Below are positions 14,193 through 14,344 of a stretch of DNA of 14,344 nt, piece by piece. The first letter of the stretch is position 1; every line of letters begins with the position of its first letter. A model generated the notes under the pieces. That model was not told the DNA's origin. It did no database searches and saw only the letters and a list, made by a program, of their open reading frames with translations. The DNA is from Anaerolineae bacterium (GTDB lineage Bacteria; Chloroflexota; Anaerolineae; 4572-78; J111), in assembly GCA_020433835.1 (NCBI GenBank), contig JAGRBY010000122.1, forward strand, positions 1 through 14,344, given 5' to 3'. The translations under genes and the position numbers were made by a program.

Positions 14193-14344
14193 TTAGAGGG
14201 TGAGTTCTATAGAGTTGGCCGGACGTCGTGATAGAAGTTGTAAAATTCGCAGCCACAGCCATGTAGCGCAGACAGACAAGATAACCAGCAACCAGATAAG
14301 GGGTTGGCTAAATAAGAAGAGACCCGTTTTCCAGAAAAGCAGAC
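14193..14344 (-). CDS. C-terminal end of a membrane protein, cut off by window edge
   Basis: A minus frame enters at the right edge and runs 49 codons to a TAA at 14195-14193. It encodes about two hydrophobic stretches (WKTGLFLFSQPLIWLLVILS, then CATWLWLRILQLL) and a short polar tail (SRRPANSIELTL). Composition and the close spacing (16 nt) to the next gene, with that gene's ribosome site in the gap, support a real gene in the same operon. Too little is present to name a family. Confidence 0.6.
   Translation of the reverse strand, partial: LLFWKTGLFLFSQPLIWLLVILSVCATWLWLRILQLLSRRPANSIELTL

Overview
The window looks like a chromosomal segment of a Chloroflexota bacterium, most likely of the Anaerolineae/Caldilineae type. 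This rests on protein style and not on any marker gene: large GT-C type membrane proteins with C-terminal beta-sandwich modules, a Ser/Thr kinase fused to TPRs, a polymer-forming/membrane hybrid protein, frequent TTG starts, and heptanucleotide simple repeats inside coding regions. I see no rRNA, tRNA, CRISPR array or transposase gene.

Left third (1-6600, all minus strand): three polytopic membrane proteins in a row. Upstream to downstream they are a GT39/PMT-like glycosyltransferase (about 4466-6535, start uncertain), a second and larger GT39-like protein (1272-4298), and a DUF2079 membrane protein that starts with an ATGA overlap at 1275 and runs off the left edge. The two transferases share a C-terminal beta-rich module, once in the first and three times in the second. 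All three genes carry short heptanucleotide tandem arrays in frame, in what look like loops between membrane helices.

Middle (6536-7259): an intergenic region with a 13-copy, 21-bp minisatellite (6641-6913), a solitary MITE-like end (6982-6993) and candidate promoters. A Ser/Thr kinase-TPR gene follows (7260-8984, plus). It meets a murJ/mviN flippase gene (8985-10586, minus) head-on, with no base between the two stop codons. Upstream of murJ and on the same strand is a toxin-antitoxin-like pair: a small antitoxin (11061-11291) and a PIN-domain toxin (10597-11064), joined by a GTGA overlap. The toxin ends only 10 nt before murJ.

Right third: a divergent promoter region (11292-11467) separates the toxin-antitoxin pair from a pentapeptide-repeat protein (11468-12091, plus). 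That gene ends inside a long REP-like palindrome (12088-12158). A 110-aa protein of unknown function follows (12192-12524), then an intergenic stretch with a degenerate heptamer array, a 112-bp MITE with a 5-bp target duplication (12594-12705) and an intrinsic terminator (12714-12745). A minus-strand gene for a secreted/membrane polymer-forming protein (12773-14176) and the last 49 codons of another membrane protein (14193 to the edge) close the window.

The overall theme is cell envelope work (glycosyl transfer, lipid II flipping, a surface beta-helix) with a signalling kinase and a toxin-antitoxin pair nearby, in DNA unusually rich in small repeats. I do not see a clear new defence or biosynthetic system. 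The most unusual signals are the in-frame heptamer arrays, the 21-bp minisatellite and the toxin-antitoxin/murJ arrangement.
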